From: Nocardia rhizosphaerihabitans
GTDB taxonomy: Bacteria; Actinomycetota; Actinomycetes; Mycobacteriales; Mycobacteriaceae
Reading direction: 5' to 3'
DNA length: 64,000 nucleotides
Assembly: GCF_014646295.1 (NCBI RefSeq)
Contig: NZ_BMNE01000004.1
Location: 124,001-188,000 of the forward strand
The translations under genes were made by a program, and so were the position numbers. Below are positions 16,388 to 24,681 of this stretch, piece by piece. The stretch's first letter is position 1, and each line of letters opens with the position of its first letter. The notes under the pieces are model-generated. The model saw only the letters and a program-made list of their open reading frames with translations, had not been told where the DNA came from and did no database searches.

Positions 16388-16688
16388 ACCCGCGATCGAC
16401 CTCCTCGGTCAGCGCTGGATGCTGCGCGTCATCTGGAAACTCGAATCCGGCCCCCTCGGCTTCCTCGACCTCCGCCGCCGCATGGGAAATTGCTCGTCAA
16501 ACATGCTCTCCGCTCGCCTGCAACAACTCCAATCCGCCGGCCTCACCACCAAAAATGGCCCCCGAGGCGCCTACGAACTAACCACCGAAGGTGCCCTCCT
16601 AGCCGAGTCCCTCCAACCCCTCTGGTCCGAACAATGGACCCCCACCGGCGACGGCAACGGCCGAATCCCCTGGCGCCCCACCCGCTAG
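16386..16688 (+). pseudogene. HxlR-family regulator fragment
   Basis: The open frame encodes PAIDLLGQRWMLRVIWKLESGPLGFLDLRRRM...LSARLQQLQSAGLTTK...YELTTEGALLAESLQPLWSEQW, a winged-helix HxlR domain. Homology (DLLGQRW) begins upstream of the only ATG (16419), and no start codon lies further upstream before the frame joins the XRE remnant. The N-terminus with the usual redox-sensing cysteine is therefore lost. A short functional product from 16419 is not excluded. Confidence 0.6.
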
Positions 16689-16774
16689 CCCATTGAGCGC
16701 TGGACGATTGATCACCACGCTGTGGTGTGAGCATCGGCCGAGAGCAGCCCGCCACCAGAGCGTGGTGATCTTGG

Positions 16775-17647
16775 TTCAGGGTGGGGGTAGGAGCCAGGTG
16801 GGGAGGGGTTCGCAGCGGTTGGTCCATGCCGGGTGGGGGTGTTCGGGTGGCGAGGATTCCGCCGACGATGGCGCAGGTGGTGTCCGTGTCGCCGCCGGTG
16901 GATGCTGCGGTGCGGAGGGCGCGGGGGAAGTCGGCGGGGTGGTTGGCTGCTGTCCAGAGGCAGAAGGGGACGGTGTCGGCGGCCGATGTCTGTGCGCCGT
17001 TGCCGAGTTCGGCGGCTGCGAGGTGTGGGTCGGTGCTGGTCAGGAGTTTCCCGGCGTATCGAATCCCTCGGCGGACGGTGCCGTCCGGGGTGTGCTCGAT
17101 GACGTGGTCCAGCCATTCTTCGGTGGGCGAGTAGGTGGCTGCGGTTGCCGCGGCGACAGCGACGGCGATCGCTCCCGCGATTCCGTCGGGGTGGGTGTGG
17201 GTGACCTCCGCGGAAGCGGTCGCCGCGGCGATCACGCGGTCGATGTCGTCGGCGAAGGAAGTACGCGCCGAGCGGGGCGATCCGCATGGCGGCTCCGTTG
17301 CCCCATGACCCCTGCCCGTTGCGGGCTCGTGGCGCGAGGTCGCGCCACGAGCCGCGGCCGGCACGGAGGAGGCGAAGGATGCGGTTGGTTCCCGGGCCGT
17401 ATCGCCGGTAGATGTCGTAGTGCGTGACGAAGGAGGTGGCCAGGGCATCTTGGTCGATGCGCCCGAATCGGGCGAGGACATCGACGATCGAGCAGGCCAT
17501 CTCGGTATCGTCGGTCCACAACCAGGGGCCGGTGGGCAGCGGGGAGGTCATCACAGCGGAATCGGCTGCCCAGCAGGCACCGAAAGCGTCTCCGACGGCC
17601 AGGCCACGCAAGGAGTCCAGTGCCCGCCTCAGACGTAGCGCGGTCAT
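16775..17647 (-). pseudogene. Frameshifted ADP-ribosylglycohydrolase
   Basis: The N-terminal part (from 17647, MTALRLRRALDSLRGLAVGDAFGACW) carries the DraG-type motifs GLAVGDAFG and WTDDTEMA. The C-terminal part, in another frame, carries ADDIDRVIAAATASAEVTHTHPDGIAGA and the metal-binding GDTDTTCAIVGGILA. The frames join near 17255-17262, where one extra base (minus-strand TTCCTTCGCC) breaks GAYF-FADD. All catalytic Asp motifs remain, so this is a recent single-base frameshift or a sequencing error. The exact 3' end is uncertain because the frame stays open to 16543, antisense to the HxlR fragment. Confidence 0.75.
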
Positions 17648-17854
17648 CGGTGGTGGTTGGTGGACATGATGATCGCCACCGTAGTCGCCGAGGGTGGGTA
17701 GCGCTGTCGGGCAGCATATTCCGACTGGTGCTGTCGCGGAGGAAGAAGCGGCGCACCGCGCGCGAGCTTCGAAGTTCGTACCAGACACCACATGCGTCAC
17801 ACGGCTGCCTTTGTGTTCGCGAAAGTCGCTGGACAAGGGCGATATAAGTGAGTC

Positions 17855-18700
17855 ATGGGTGAAACTGCGGGGACTTTGTTCTGTGGGGTCGAGATGGCGG
17901 CGCGGGTCGAGCGGTTGGAGGCCGATGCCATTGCCGGGGCGGCTCGGGTGAGGGTTGGGCGGGTGCCGGGTGGTGGGGGGTTCGTGCGGGAGTTCGCTGG
18001 TGGGGCGGCGTGTTTCGCGGGGGAGGGGTCGCCGTTGAACAAGGTGGTGGGGGTTGGGTTCGGTGGGGTGCCTTCGGTGGGGGAGTGGGAGGCGGTGGAA
18101 GGGGCGTACGCGGAGGTGGGGGCGCCGGTGCAGGTGGAGTTGGCGCACTTGGGGGATCCGCGGATCGCGGTGGAGTTGACCGGGCGGGGGTATCGGTTGA
18201 TGTCGTTCGAGAATGTGCTCGGAATGGAGTTGGCCGGTCGGACCTGGGCGGGTCCCGAGCGGGTCGAGGTGCGCCGTGACGAGGAGGGGTTCGATCTTTG
18301 GCTCGATGTCGTGGTCGACGGATTCGCGCATCCGGACGAAGAGGGGGTCCCCTCGCACGAGGAGTTTCCGCGGGAGGCGATCGCCGCGGTGATGCGAGAC
18401 ATGGCTTCCGTCGACGACACCCGTCGCTATGTCGCCTATCGGGACGGTGAGCCCGCTGGTGCCGCCAGCATGCGCGCCGGCGGTGGCGTCGCGGCGCTCG
18501 CGGGTGCCGCGACCCTGCCCGCGCACCGCAGGCACGGGGTTCAGACCGCACTCCTGTCGGCGCGCCTGACCGAGGCGGTGGCAGCGGGGTGCGACCTCGC
18601 GGTGATCACGACTCAGCCCGGCTCCATGTCGCAACGGAACGCACAGGGCCGAGGGTTCTCGTTGCTCTACACCCGCGCGGTGTTGATCAAAGAGGTCTGA
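17855..18700 (+). CDS. GNAT-family N-acetyltransferase
   Basis: A 281-residue protein whose C-terminal half (about 150-281) is a GNAT domain: YVAYRDGEPAGAASM, then AALAGAATLPAHRRHGVQTALLSARLTEAVAAGCDLAVITTQPGSMSQRNAQGRGFSLLYTRAVL. This has the expected acetyl-CoA pyrophosphate loop (R-R-H-G-V) and Asn/Arg end. The N-terminal half is divergent and uses many GGG/GGT codons, unlike the C-rich steroid genes around it, which hints at separate ancestry. Substrate unknown. Confidence 0.75.
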   Translation: MGETAGTLFCGVEMAARVERLEADAIAGAARVRVGRVPGGGGFVREFAGGAACFAGEGSPLNKVVGVGFGGVPSVGEWEAVEGAYAEVGAPVQVELAHLGDPRIAVELTGRGYRLMSFENVLGMELAGRTWAGPERVEVRRDEEGFDLWLDVVVDGFAHPDEEGVPSHEEFPREAIAAVMRDMASVDDTRRYVAYRDGEPAGAASMRAGGGVAALAGAATLPAHRRHGVQTALLSARLTEAVAAGCDLAVITTQPGSMSQRNAQGRGFSLLYTRAVLIKEV

Positions 18701-18799
18701 CGGACTGGCCGGCGCACCGCCCGCTCGCCGCGGCCGACGGACCGGCCTGCGTACCGGCGACGCTGGTAGTGCTCGGCGCGCGCCCGCGATCTCGTTGCG

Positions 18800-19345
18800 C
18801 TACAAGGCGTTGACGGCCTGGGCGATCCGCATCGCACGTTCAGCGGGGGTCTTCGCCTTGAGGATCGGCAGGAACAGCCGGTACTGGTCGGAGCGGCCGA
18901 GTGCGGCGTAAGCGGCTCGCGCTTCGGGCGCGTCGGCGAGCGCGGCGATGAGGTCGGCGGGGGTTTCGGCGGTGCGCTGACGCTCGTAGGCTCCCGCCCA
19001 GCGGCCATCGGCGACGGCTTCTTCGATCGCCGCGAACCCGGCGGGCCGCATCCGCCCGGCCGCGATGAGGGCCTCGGCCTTGGCCACGTTGACCTGCGAC
19101 CATGGGCTGCGGGCCCGACGCGGGGAGTAACGCTGTAGGTAGTGGTGGGCATCGAGGCCTCGCCGATGGCTGTCGATCCAGCCGTAGCAGAGGGCGCCGT
19201 CGAGGGTTTCGGTGATCGTCACCGATGGCTCGGGGGCGCCCTTCTTGGCGATCCGCACCCAGACCTCACCCGCGGTGTCGTGATGGGCGGCCAGCCACGA
19301 ATCCCAGTCGCTCGCTTCGGCGCAGGTGATGTAGTCGATGCTCAT
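18800..19345 (-). CDS. YdeI/OmpD-associated family protein
   Basis: A 181-residue protein with the family pattern WDSWLAAHHDTAGEVWVRIAKKG, LCYGWIDSHRRGLD, YLQRYSPRRARSPWSQVN and a C-terminal TPAERAMRIAQAVNAL helix. Members are often annotated as bacteriocin-protection proteins, but the biochemical function is not known. Starts at 19345 (MSIDYITC) or 19354 (MVRMS) are both possible. It converges on the GNAT gene and is separated from hsaB by a terminator hairpin. Confidence 0.75.
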   Translation of the reverse strand: MSIDYITCAEASDWDSWLAAHHDTAGEVWVRIAKKGAPEPSVTITETLDGALCYGWIDSHRRGLDAHHYLQRYSPRRARSPWSQVNVAKAEALIAAGRMRPAGFAAIEEAVADGRWAGAYERQRTAETPADLIAALADAPEARAAYAALGRSDQYRLFLPILKAKTPAERAMRIAQAVNAL

Positions 19346-19387
19346 ACGAACCATGATCCGCCGCAAAGTGCTCACCGAATGAGCACT

Positions 19388-19429
19388 TAAAAAGCCGATC
19401 GCGGCCGCGCATTGTGTGCGCGCCCGCGA
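19388..19429 (-). terminator. Terminator of hsaADCB
   Basis: A 13-bp stem with one mismatch (TCGCGGCCGCGCA against TGCGCGCCCGCGA), followed on the minus strand by CTTTTTAAG. It lies ten bases past the hsaB stop. Confidence 0.7.
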
Positions 19430-19438
19430 CCGGGAGAC

Positions 19439-20014
19439 TCACAGCCAGGTGTCGAGGCTGGTGGTCGTGAGGAAATGGTCCAGATCCGCGCGCCAGGGCG
19501 CGGGGGTGGTCTTGTCCGGCTCGATGCCGGTGTACTGACCGCGGTAGAACAGCAGCGGACGACCGTTGGTGGTCTCCGATTCCGCGAGCGCCTGGACCCG
19601 GCCGATGACGATGTAGTGGTCACCACCGTCGACGACCGAGTCGACCGTGCACTCGATGGTGGCCAGCGAGTCGTCGAGCACGGGCACACCCAATTCGGAG
19701 GTGTGCCAGGCGACTCCGGCGAACTTGTCCGTCTCGCGCGAGCCGAAGCGCGCGCAGGTCGGCTGCTGTTCCTCGGCGAGCACGTTCACACAGAACTTGC
19801 CGGCCGCCTCGATCGCCGCCCAGGAGCGCGACCCCTTGGTGGGGCAGAACAGCACCAGCGGCGGATCGAGCGAGAGGGCGGCGAAGGACTGGCAGGCGAA
19901 GCCGATCGGCTCACCCGCCGGATCGAGTGCGGTGATCACGGTGATGCCGGTGCAGAACTGCCCCAGCACATTACGAAATTGCCGGCCGTCGATCGCCGGT
20001 ATCTGTTCGGTCAT
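19439..20014 (-). CDS. hsaB: HsaB: flavin reductase of 3-HSA hydroxylase
   Basis: A 191-residue NADH:flavin oxidoreductase (Rv3567c is 187). It has the conserved FRNVLGQFCTGITVITA, FACQSFAALSLDPPLVLFCPT and a C-terminal LLFYRGQYTGIEPDKTTPAPWRADLDHFL. It supplies reduced flavin to HsaA. The start at 20014 (MTEQIPAIDG) matches the family; an alternative ATG at 20029 is two bases beyond the hsaC stop. Last gene of the hsaADCB operon. Confidence 0.92.
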   Translation of the reverse strand: MTEQIPAIDGRQFRNVLGQFCTGITVITALDPAGEPIGFACQSFAALSLDPPLVLFCPTKGSRSWAAIEAAGKFCVNVLAEEQQPTCARFGSRETDKFAGVAWHTSELGVPVLDDSLATIECTVDSVVDGGDHYIVIGRVQALAESETTNGRPLLFYRGQYTGIEPDKTTPAPWRADLDHFLTTTSLDTWL

Positions 20015-20031
20015 GTCCCTCGCCGCCATTC

Positions 20032-20937
20032 CTATTGCTGCTTGAATCCGACGGTGAAGTCGTGACCCCACAGGCTGACCGCGGTCGATTCGCGGGCGAC
20101 CCAGTCGTCGTCGTCGACTTCCAGTCCCTCACAGCCGAATTCGATATCGAATCCGCCGGGAGTCTTCATGTAGAAGGACAGCATCTTGTCGTTGATGTGC
20201 CGGCCGAGGGTGGCCGACATCTTCACCTTCTTGCGGTACGCGCGGTCCAGGCAGAGGCCGACGTCGTCGGAGTTCTCCACCTCGACCATGAGGTGCACGA
20301 TGCCGGTCGGATTCGGCAGCGGCAGGAACGCCAGCGCGTGGTGGCGCGGGTTGCAGCCGTAGAAGCGCAGCCAGGCCGGGTCGCCGTCGGCGGGTCGGCC
20401 GACCATCTGGGGTGGCAGACGCATGGAGTCGCGCAGCCGGAAGCCGAGCACGTCCTGGTAGAAAGCCTGCGCCGCGGCATCGTCGGTGCAGGTCAGCACC
20501 ACGTGGCCCAGGCCCTGCTCGGCGGTGACGAACTTGTGGCCGTAGGGGCTCACGAAGCGGCGGCCCAGGTACTGCGCGCCGTAGAACGCCTCGAGGGTGT
20601 TCCCGGACGGATCCTGGAACCGGATCATGCCCTCGACGCGGCGCTCACCCAGCTCTTCCTTGGTGCCCTCGGTGTAGTCGACCCCGGCCTTGTCCAGGGT
20701 CTCGCGCAGCTGCTGCAGGCCACGCGCGTCGGTGACCTCCCAGCCCGAGACCAGCAGGCGGTCATGCTCGCCGGGGACGATCACCAGTCGGGCGGCGAAA
20801 TCGTCCATGCGCAGGTAGAGCGCGTCGGGGTTGAGCCCGGAGCCCTCCATCATGCCGAGCACCTTGAGGCCGTACTCGCGCCAGGCCGCCATGTCGGTGG
20901 CCTCGATGCGCATGTAGCCGAGGGCACGAATACTCAT
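20032..20937 (-). CDS. hsaC: HsaC: 3,4-DHSA extradiol dioxygenase
   Basis: A 301-residue type I extradiol dioxygenase with two vicinal-oxygen-chelate modules. The Fe(II) ligands His145 (GLGHVVLT), His215 (TGIVHLMVEV) and Glu266 (GGFDIEFG) fall at exactly the residue numbers known for M. tuberculosis HsaC. The enzyme meta-cleaves the catechol ring A of 3,4-dihydroxy-9,10-seconandrost-1,3,5(10)-triene-9,17-dione. It overlaps hsaD by four bases. Confidence 0.95.
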   Translation of the reverse strand: MSIRALGYMRIEATDMAAWREYGLKVLGMMEGSGLNPDALYLRMDDFAARLVIVPGEHDRLLVSGWEVTDARGLQQLRETLDKAGVDYTEGTKEELGERRVEGMIRFQDPSGNTLEAFYGAQYLGRRFVSPYGHKFVTAEQGLGHVVLTCTDDAAAQAFYQDVLGFRLRDSMRLPPQMVGRPADGDPAWLRFYGCNPRHHALAFLPLPNPTGIVHLMVEVENSDDVGLCLDRAYRKKVKMSATLGRHINDKMLSFYMKTPGGFDIEFGCEGLEVDDDDWVARESTAVSLWGHDFTVGFKQQ

Positions 20938-21806
20938 TGCTTCTCCTCGAGGAAATCGACCGTCAGCCGGTTGAATTCGTCGAACTTCTCCAGCTGCGCC
21001 CAGTGCCCGCAGCCGCCGAACACGTGCAGTTGCACGCGCGGGATGACCTTGGTGGCGACCAGCGCGCCGTCGAGCGGGTTGACCCGGTCCTCACGACCCC
21101 AGATGAGCAGCACCGGCTGACGCAGCTTGTACGCGTCACGCCAGAGCATGCCCTTCTCGAAGTCGGCGCCGGCGAAAGACTTGCCCATCGCCCGCACGGC
21201 GGCCAGCGATTCGGGAGTGCTCGCCAGGGCGAACCGCTCGTCGATCAGCTCCTCGGTGATCAGCGACTGGTCGAAGACCATGATCCGCAGGAACTTCTCC
21301 AGGTTCTCCCTGGTCGGCGCGTAGCTGAACGCCGAGAGCAGCTTCACGCCCTCGGTGGGGTCGGGCGCGAACAGGTTGGTGCTCAGCCCACCCGGGCCCA
21401 TCAGCACGAGCTTGCCCGCGCGCTTGGGGTTGTCCAGGGCGAAGCGCACCGAGGTGCCGCCGCCGAGTGAGTTGCCCAGCAGGTGCACGCGGTCGGTGAT
21501 CTGCAGGTGGTCCAGCAGCGCGAGCAGTGCGGTGGACGCGTGCACGAAGTACTGCGGGTGGTCGACCGGCTTGTCGGACTTGCCGAAACCGGGCTGGTCG
21601 AGCGCGATCACGTGGAAGTTCTCGGCCAGCACCGGGATATTGCGGGCGAAGTTCGACCACGCCGAGGCGCCGGGCCCGCCGCCGTGCAGCAGCACGATCG
21701 TGGGGCCGTTGCCGACGCCCGCCTCGTGGTAGTGCAGCTTCAGCTCGGGGGTGACCTGCGCGTAGCGGGAGGTCGATTCGTAGGTGATTTCCGCGGTTCG
21801 AGTCAT
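20934..21806 (-). CDS. hsaD: HsaD: 4,9-DSHA meta-cleavage product hydrolase
   Basis: A 290-residue alpha/beta hydrolase. The oxyanion motif is HGGGPG (41-46), the nucleophile Ser113 in GNSLGGG, Asp240 in WGREDRV and His268 in GCGHWAQ. It hydrolyses the C-C bond made accessible by HsaC, giving the dienoate taken by HsaE and the C/D-ring product HIP. It starts three bases after the hsaA stop. Confidence 0.95.
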   Translation of the reverse strand: MTRTAEITYESTSRYAQVTPELKLHYHEAGVGNGPTIVLLHGGGPGASAWSNFARNIPVLAENFHVIALDQPGFGKSDKPVDHPQYFVHASTALLALLDHLQITDRVHLLGNSLGGGTSVRFALDNPKRAGKLVLMGPGGLSTNLFAPDPTEGVKLLSAFSYAPTRENLEKFLRIMVFDQSLITEELIDERFALASTPESLAAVRAMGKSFAGADFEKGMLWRDAYKLRQPVLLIWGREDRVNPLDGALVATKVIPRVQLHVFGGCGHWAQLEKFDEFNRLTVDFLEEKQ

Positions 21807-21809
21807 CGG

Positions 21810-22973
21810 CTACACCATGGCGTCGGTGACGGGCAGGCCGAACTCGTGCGTGCCGTACATGACGTAGGCGCGCTCGGGATCGTTGGCCGCGTGCACTCGC
21901 CCGGCGTGCGCGTCACGCCAGAAGCGCTGCAGCGGAGTGCCGTTGGCCAGGGCGGTCGCGCCCGAGGACTCGAAGAGCTTGTCGATCGAGGCGATCACCC
22001 GGCCGGTCGCGCGGACCTGGTCGCGGCGGGCGCGCACGCGCAGATCGAACGGCACTTCCTCGCCTGCCAGCAGCAGCGCGTACTCCTCGGCGACATTGCC
22101 CGAGAGCTGACGCCACGCGGCGTCGATGTCGCTGGCCGCCTCGGCCACGCGCACCTTGGCGAACGGATCGTCCTTGGCGTTCTCGCCGGCGTAGGCCGCG
22201 CGCACGCGCTTGCCCTGGTGCTCGACGTGCGCCTCGTAGGCGCCGTAGCCCATGCCCACGATCGGCGCGGAGATGGTGGTGGGGTGGATGGTGCCCCACG
22301 GCATCTTGTAGACCGCGTCGGTGTTCTGCTCGAGACCGGGCGCGCGGCCCTCGCTCATCGCGCGGAAGCTCAGGAAGCGGTGCGACGGGACGAAGACGTC
22401 CTCGACGACCACGGTGTTGGAGCCGGTGCCGCGCAGGCCGACGACGTTCCAGACGTCGTCGATGCGGTAGTCCGAGCGCGGGATCAGGAAGCTGCCGAAG
22501 TCGACCGGCTTGCCGTTCTTGATCACCGGACCGCCCAGGACCGCCCAGGTGGCGTGATCGGAACCCGAGGACCAGGCCCACGAGCCGCGCACGATGTAGC
22601 CGCCGTCGACGGCCTGGCCTGCGCCCATCGGGGCGTAGGAGGACGAGATCCGCACGTCGGTGTCCTCGGCCCAGACGTCTTCCTGGGCCTGCTGATCGAA
22701 CAGCGCGAGGTGCCAGTTGTGCACGCCGATGATGCCCGCCACCCAGCCGGTGGACCCGCAGGCGCTGGCGATCTTGCGCACGGTGTCGTAGAAGACGACC
22801 GGGTCGGCGGCGTGGCCACCCCACTGCTTGGGCTGGAGCAGCCGGAAGAAGCCGGTCTCCTGCAGCGCCTTCATGGATTCGTCGGGAATGCGGCGCAGGT
22901 CCTCGGCCTCCTGCGCACGTTCACGCAGTGTCGGCAGCAGTGCCTCGACCCGTTCGGTCACTTCTTGCGTCAT
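21810..22973 (-). CDS. hsaA: HsaA: 3-HSA hydroxylase, oxygenase component
   Basis: A 387-residue flavin-dependent monooxygenase of the acyl-CoA dehydrogenase fold, group D (Rv3570c is 394). Features are ACGSTGWVAGIIGVHNWHLALFDQQAQEDVW, GSWAWSSGSDHATWAVLGG and the C-terminal RFWRDAHAGRVHAANDPERAYVMYGTHEFGLP. It hydroxylates the phenolic ring A of 3-HSA with FMNH2 or FADH2 delivered by HsaB. First gene of the operon, with a 58-nt gap to the nearest KstR box. Confidence 0.94.
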   Translation of the reverse strand: MTQEVTERVEALLPTLRERAQEAEDLRRIPDESMKALQETGFFRLLQPKQWGGHAADPVVFYDTVRKIASACGSTGWVAGIIGVHNWHLALFDQQAQEDVWAEDTDVRISSSYAPMGAGQAVDGGYIVRGSWAWSSGSDHATWAVLGGPVIKNGKPVDFGSFLIPRSDYRIDDVWNVVGLRGTGSNTVVVEDVFVPSHRFLSFRAMSEGRAPGLEQNTDAVYKMPWGTIHPTTISAPIVGMGYGAYEAHVEHQGKRVRAAYAGENAKDDPFAKVRVAEAASDIDAAWRQLSGNVAEEYALLLAGEEVPFDLRVRARRDQVRATGRVIASIDKLFESSGATALANGTPLQRFWRDAHAGRVHAANDPERAYVMYGTHEFGLPVTDAMV

Positions 22974-23002
22974 TTCGGAGCCCGCTCCTGCCTTGTCGGA
23001 TC

Positions 23003-23016
23003 GACAACCGGTTCTT
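23003..23016. promoter_or_regulatory. Weak KstR-like site (hsaA leader)
   Basis: GACAACCGGTTCTT keeps the AACnnGTT core of the KstR motif but differs from consensus at both end positions. It lies between the stronger box at 23032 and the hsaA start. Confidence 0.35.
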
Positions 23017-23031
23017 GTTCGACTCTGAGAT

Positions 23032-23045
23032 TAGAACAGGTTCTC
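23032..23045. promoter_or_regulatory. KstR operator (hsaADCB)
   Basis: TAGAACAGGTTCTC fits TnnAACnnGTTnnA except for the last base. Its core AGAAC-nn-GTTCT is symmetric. It is the proximal operator for the minus-strand hsa operon. Confidence 0.75.
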
Positions 23046-23133
23046 ATTTCTGTCGAGAAGATCGCCCTACCTCGGATATAACAGGGGCGTGGAGCGAAGT
23101 TCGCTGGACAGCTGGCGTGAAGCGGCCTCGTTT

Positions 23134-23147
23134 TGTAACGTGTTCTA
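23134..23147. promoter_or_regulatory. KstR operator (kshA)
   Basis: TGTAACGTGTTCTA is an exact match to TnnAACnnGTTnnA, 20 bp before the kshA start codon and 6 bp before its AAGGAGG ribosome-binding site. kshA therefore has its own operator, separate from that of hsaA. Confidence 0.85.
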
Positions 23148-23167
23148 GTGAACAAGGAGGGTTCGGG

Positions 23168-24346
23168 ATGGCAGTCAACCCCAAGGTGAGGGAACTCGAT
23201 GTCGGCACCACGCCGACGAGGTTTGCGCGTGGCTGGCACTGTGTCGGCCTGGCCTCGTCGTTCCGCGACGGCAAGCCGCACGCGATCGAGATCTTCGGGA
23301 CCAAGCTCGTGGTGTGGACCGACACCAACGACGAGATCCGCGTGCTCGATGCCTACTGCAGGCATATGGGCGGCGACCTGAGCATGGGCACGGTCAAGGG
23401 CGACGACATCGCCTGCCCGTTCCACGACTGGCGCTGGGGCGCCAGCGGCAAGTGCACGTCGATTCCCTACGCGCGCCGCGTTCCGCCGCTGGCCCGCACC
23501 AGGAAGTGGACGACGCTCGAGCGCAACGGCCAGCTGTTCATCTGGCACGACCACGAGGGCAACGAGCCGCCCGCCGAGGTCACGATCCCGCACATCGAGG
23601 GTCCCTACACGGACTCCGAGGGCAATCCGCGCGAGGATCATGACAGCGGCTGGACGCCGTGGACGTGGAACACGATGCGCATCGAGGGCTCCAACTGCCG
23701 CGAGATCATCGACAACGTCGTGGACATGGCGCACTTCTTCTACATCCACTATGCCTTCCCGACGTACTTCAAGAACGTCTTCGAGGGTCATGTGGCGACG
23801 CAGTTCCTGGAGACCAAGGGCCGCCCCGACATCGGCATGGCGGCCAAGTACGGCGGTGAGACGCTGCTGAAGTCGGAGGCGTCGTACTTCGGCCCGTCCT
23901 ACATGATCAATCCGCTGGTCAACATCTATGGCGGATACGAGATCAAGGTCGTGCTGATCAACTGCCACTACCCGGTCAGCCAGGACGAGTTCGTGCTCCA
24001 GTACGGCCTGACCGTCGAGAAGCCCAAGGGCATCGACGACGCGACCGCCGAGAAGCTGGCGGCCTCGATGACCGAGTTCTTCGGCGACGGCTTCCTGCAG
24101 GACGTCGAGATCTGGAAGCACAAGTCCAAGGTCGAGAATCCGCTGCTGTGCGAGGAGGACGGCCCGGTCTACCAGCTGCGCCGCTGGTACGAGCAGTTCT
24201 ACGTCGATATCGCCGATGTCACCGAGAAGATGACCCAGCGCTTCGAGTTCGAGGTCGACACCACCAAGGCCAACCAGGCGTGGGAGGCCGAGGTGGCGGA
24301 GAACCTGCGCCGCAAGGCCGAGACAGAAGCCGAAGCGGGCGTGTAA
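23168..24346 (+). CDS. kshA: KshA: 3-ketosteroid 9alpha-hydroxylase oxygenase
   Basis: A 392-residue Rieske oxygenase. The [2Fe-2S] ligands are Cys64, His66 (CRH), Cys83 and His86 (CPFH). The mononuclear iron His189 and His194 lie in NVVDMAHFFYIHYAFP. With the reductase KshB (not in this window) it 9alpha-hydroxylates ring B, so that with KstD the ring opens. ATG at 23168 follows AAGGAGG. Two bases separate its stop from the next small gene. Confidence 0.95.
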   Translation: MAVNPKVRELDVGTTPTRFARGWHCVGLASSFRDGKPHAIEIFGTKLVVWTDTNDEIRVLDAYCRHMGGDLSMGTVKGDDIACPFHDWRWGASGKCTSIPYARRVPPLARTRKWTTLERNGQLFIWHDHEGNEPPAEVTIPHIEGPYTDSEGNPREDHDSGWTPWTWNTMRIEGSNCREIIDNVVDMAHFFYIHYAFPTYFKNVFEGHVATQFLETKGRPDIGMAAKYGGETLLKSEASYFGPSYMINPLVNIYGGYEIKVVLINCHYPVSQDEFVLQYGLTVEKPKGIDDATAEKLAASMTEFFGDGFLQDVEIWKHKSKVENPLLCEEDGPVYQLRRWYEQFYVDIADVTEKMTQRFEFEVDTTKANQAWEAEVAENLRRKAETEAEAGV

Positions 24347-24348
24347 CC

Positions 24349-24681
24349 ATGCCACCGACCTGGGCCAAGGCACCCGACTTCGCCGATCAGCCCGTGCGGC
24401 AGGCCGCGGTGCGGGCCCAGACCACGGTCGACAAGCAGCGCTACCTGGACGAGGGCCTGACACCGCTGCGGTGTCAGGCCTGCCAGGCCGAGGTCCTGGT
24501 GCGCAAGTCCAGCGCGCACCAGACTTCGGTGCAGTGGACCGAACCGCCGGACACGCACTGCCCGGTCTTCGCCCAGCTCAGTGCGCACGGCGCGCGACCG
24601 GGCAGGCCGGAATCGTGTCCGTCGCTGGAGAAGTCCATCAAATGGGCGGTCGACGAGGGCGTGCTCGAGGTGCCCGAGTAG
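24349..24681 (+). CDS. Small four-cysteine protein coupled to kshA
   Basis: A 110-residue soluble protein of unknown function, starting two bases after kshA and therefore in its operon. It has Cys42-x2-Cys45, Cys71 and Cys90, and also His57 and His70, a pattern that could bind zinc or an iron-sulfur cluster. Notable segments are RYLDEGLTPLRCQACQAEVLVRK and SCPSLEKSIKWAVDEGV. It might assist KshA electron transfer or assembly; this is inference from position only. Its stop directly abuts the stop of the convergent DUF427 gene. Confidence 0.75.
   Translation: MPPTWAKAPDFADQPVRQAAVRAQTTVDKQRYLDEGLTPLRCQACQAEVLVRKSSAHQTSVQWTEPPDTHCPVFAQLSAHGARPGRPESCPSLEKSIKWAVDEGVLEVPE

Noticed and set aside
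17240..17275. Programmed ribosomal frameshifting in the ADP-ribosylglycohydrolase gene
   Set aside because: No classical slippery heptamer or downstream pseudoknot was seen; mutation or sequencing error is simpler.
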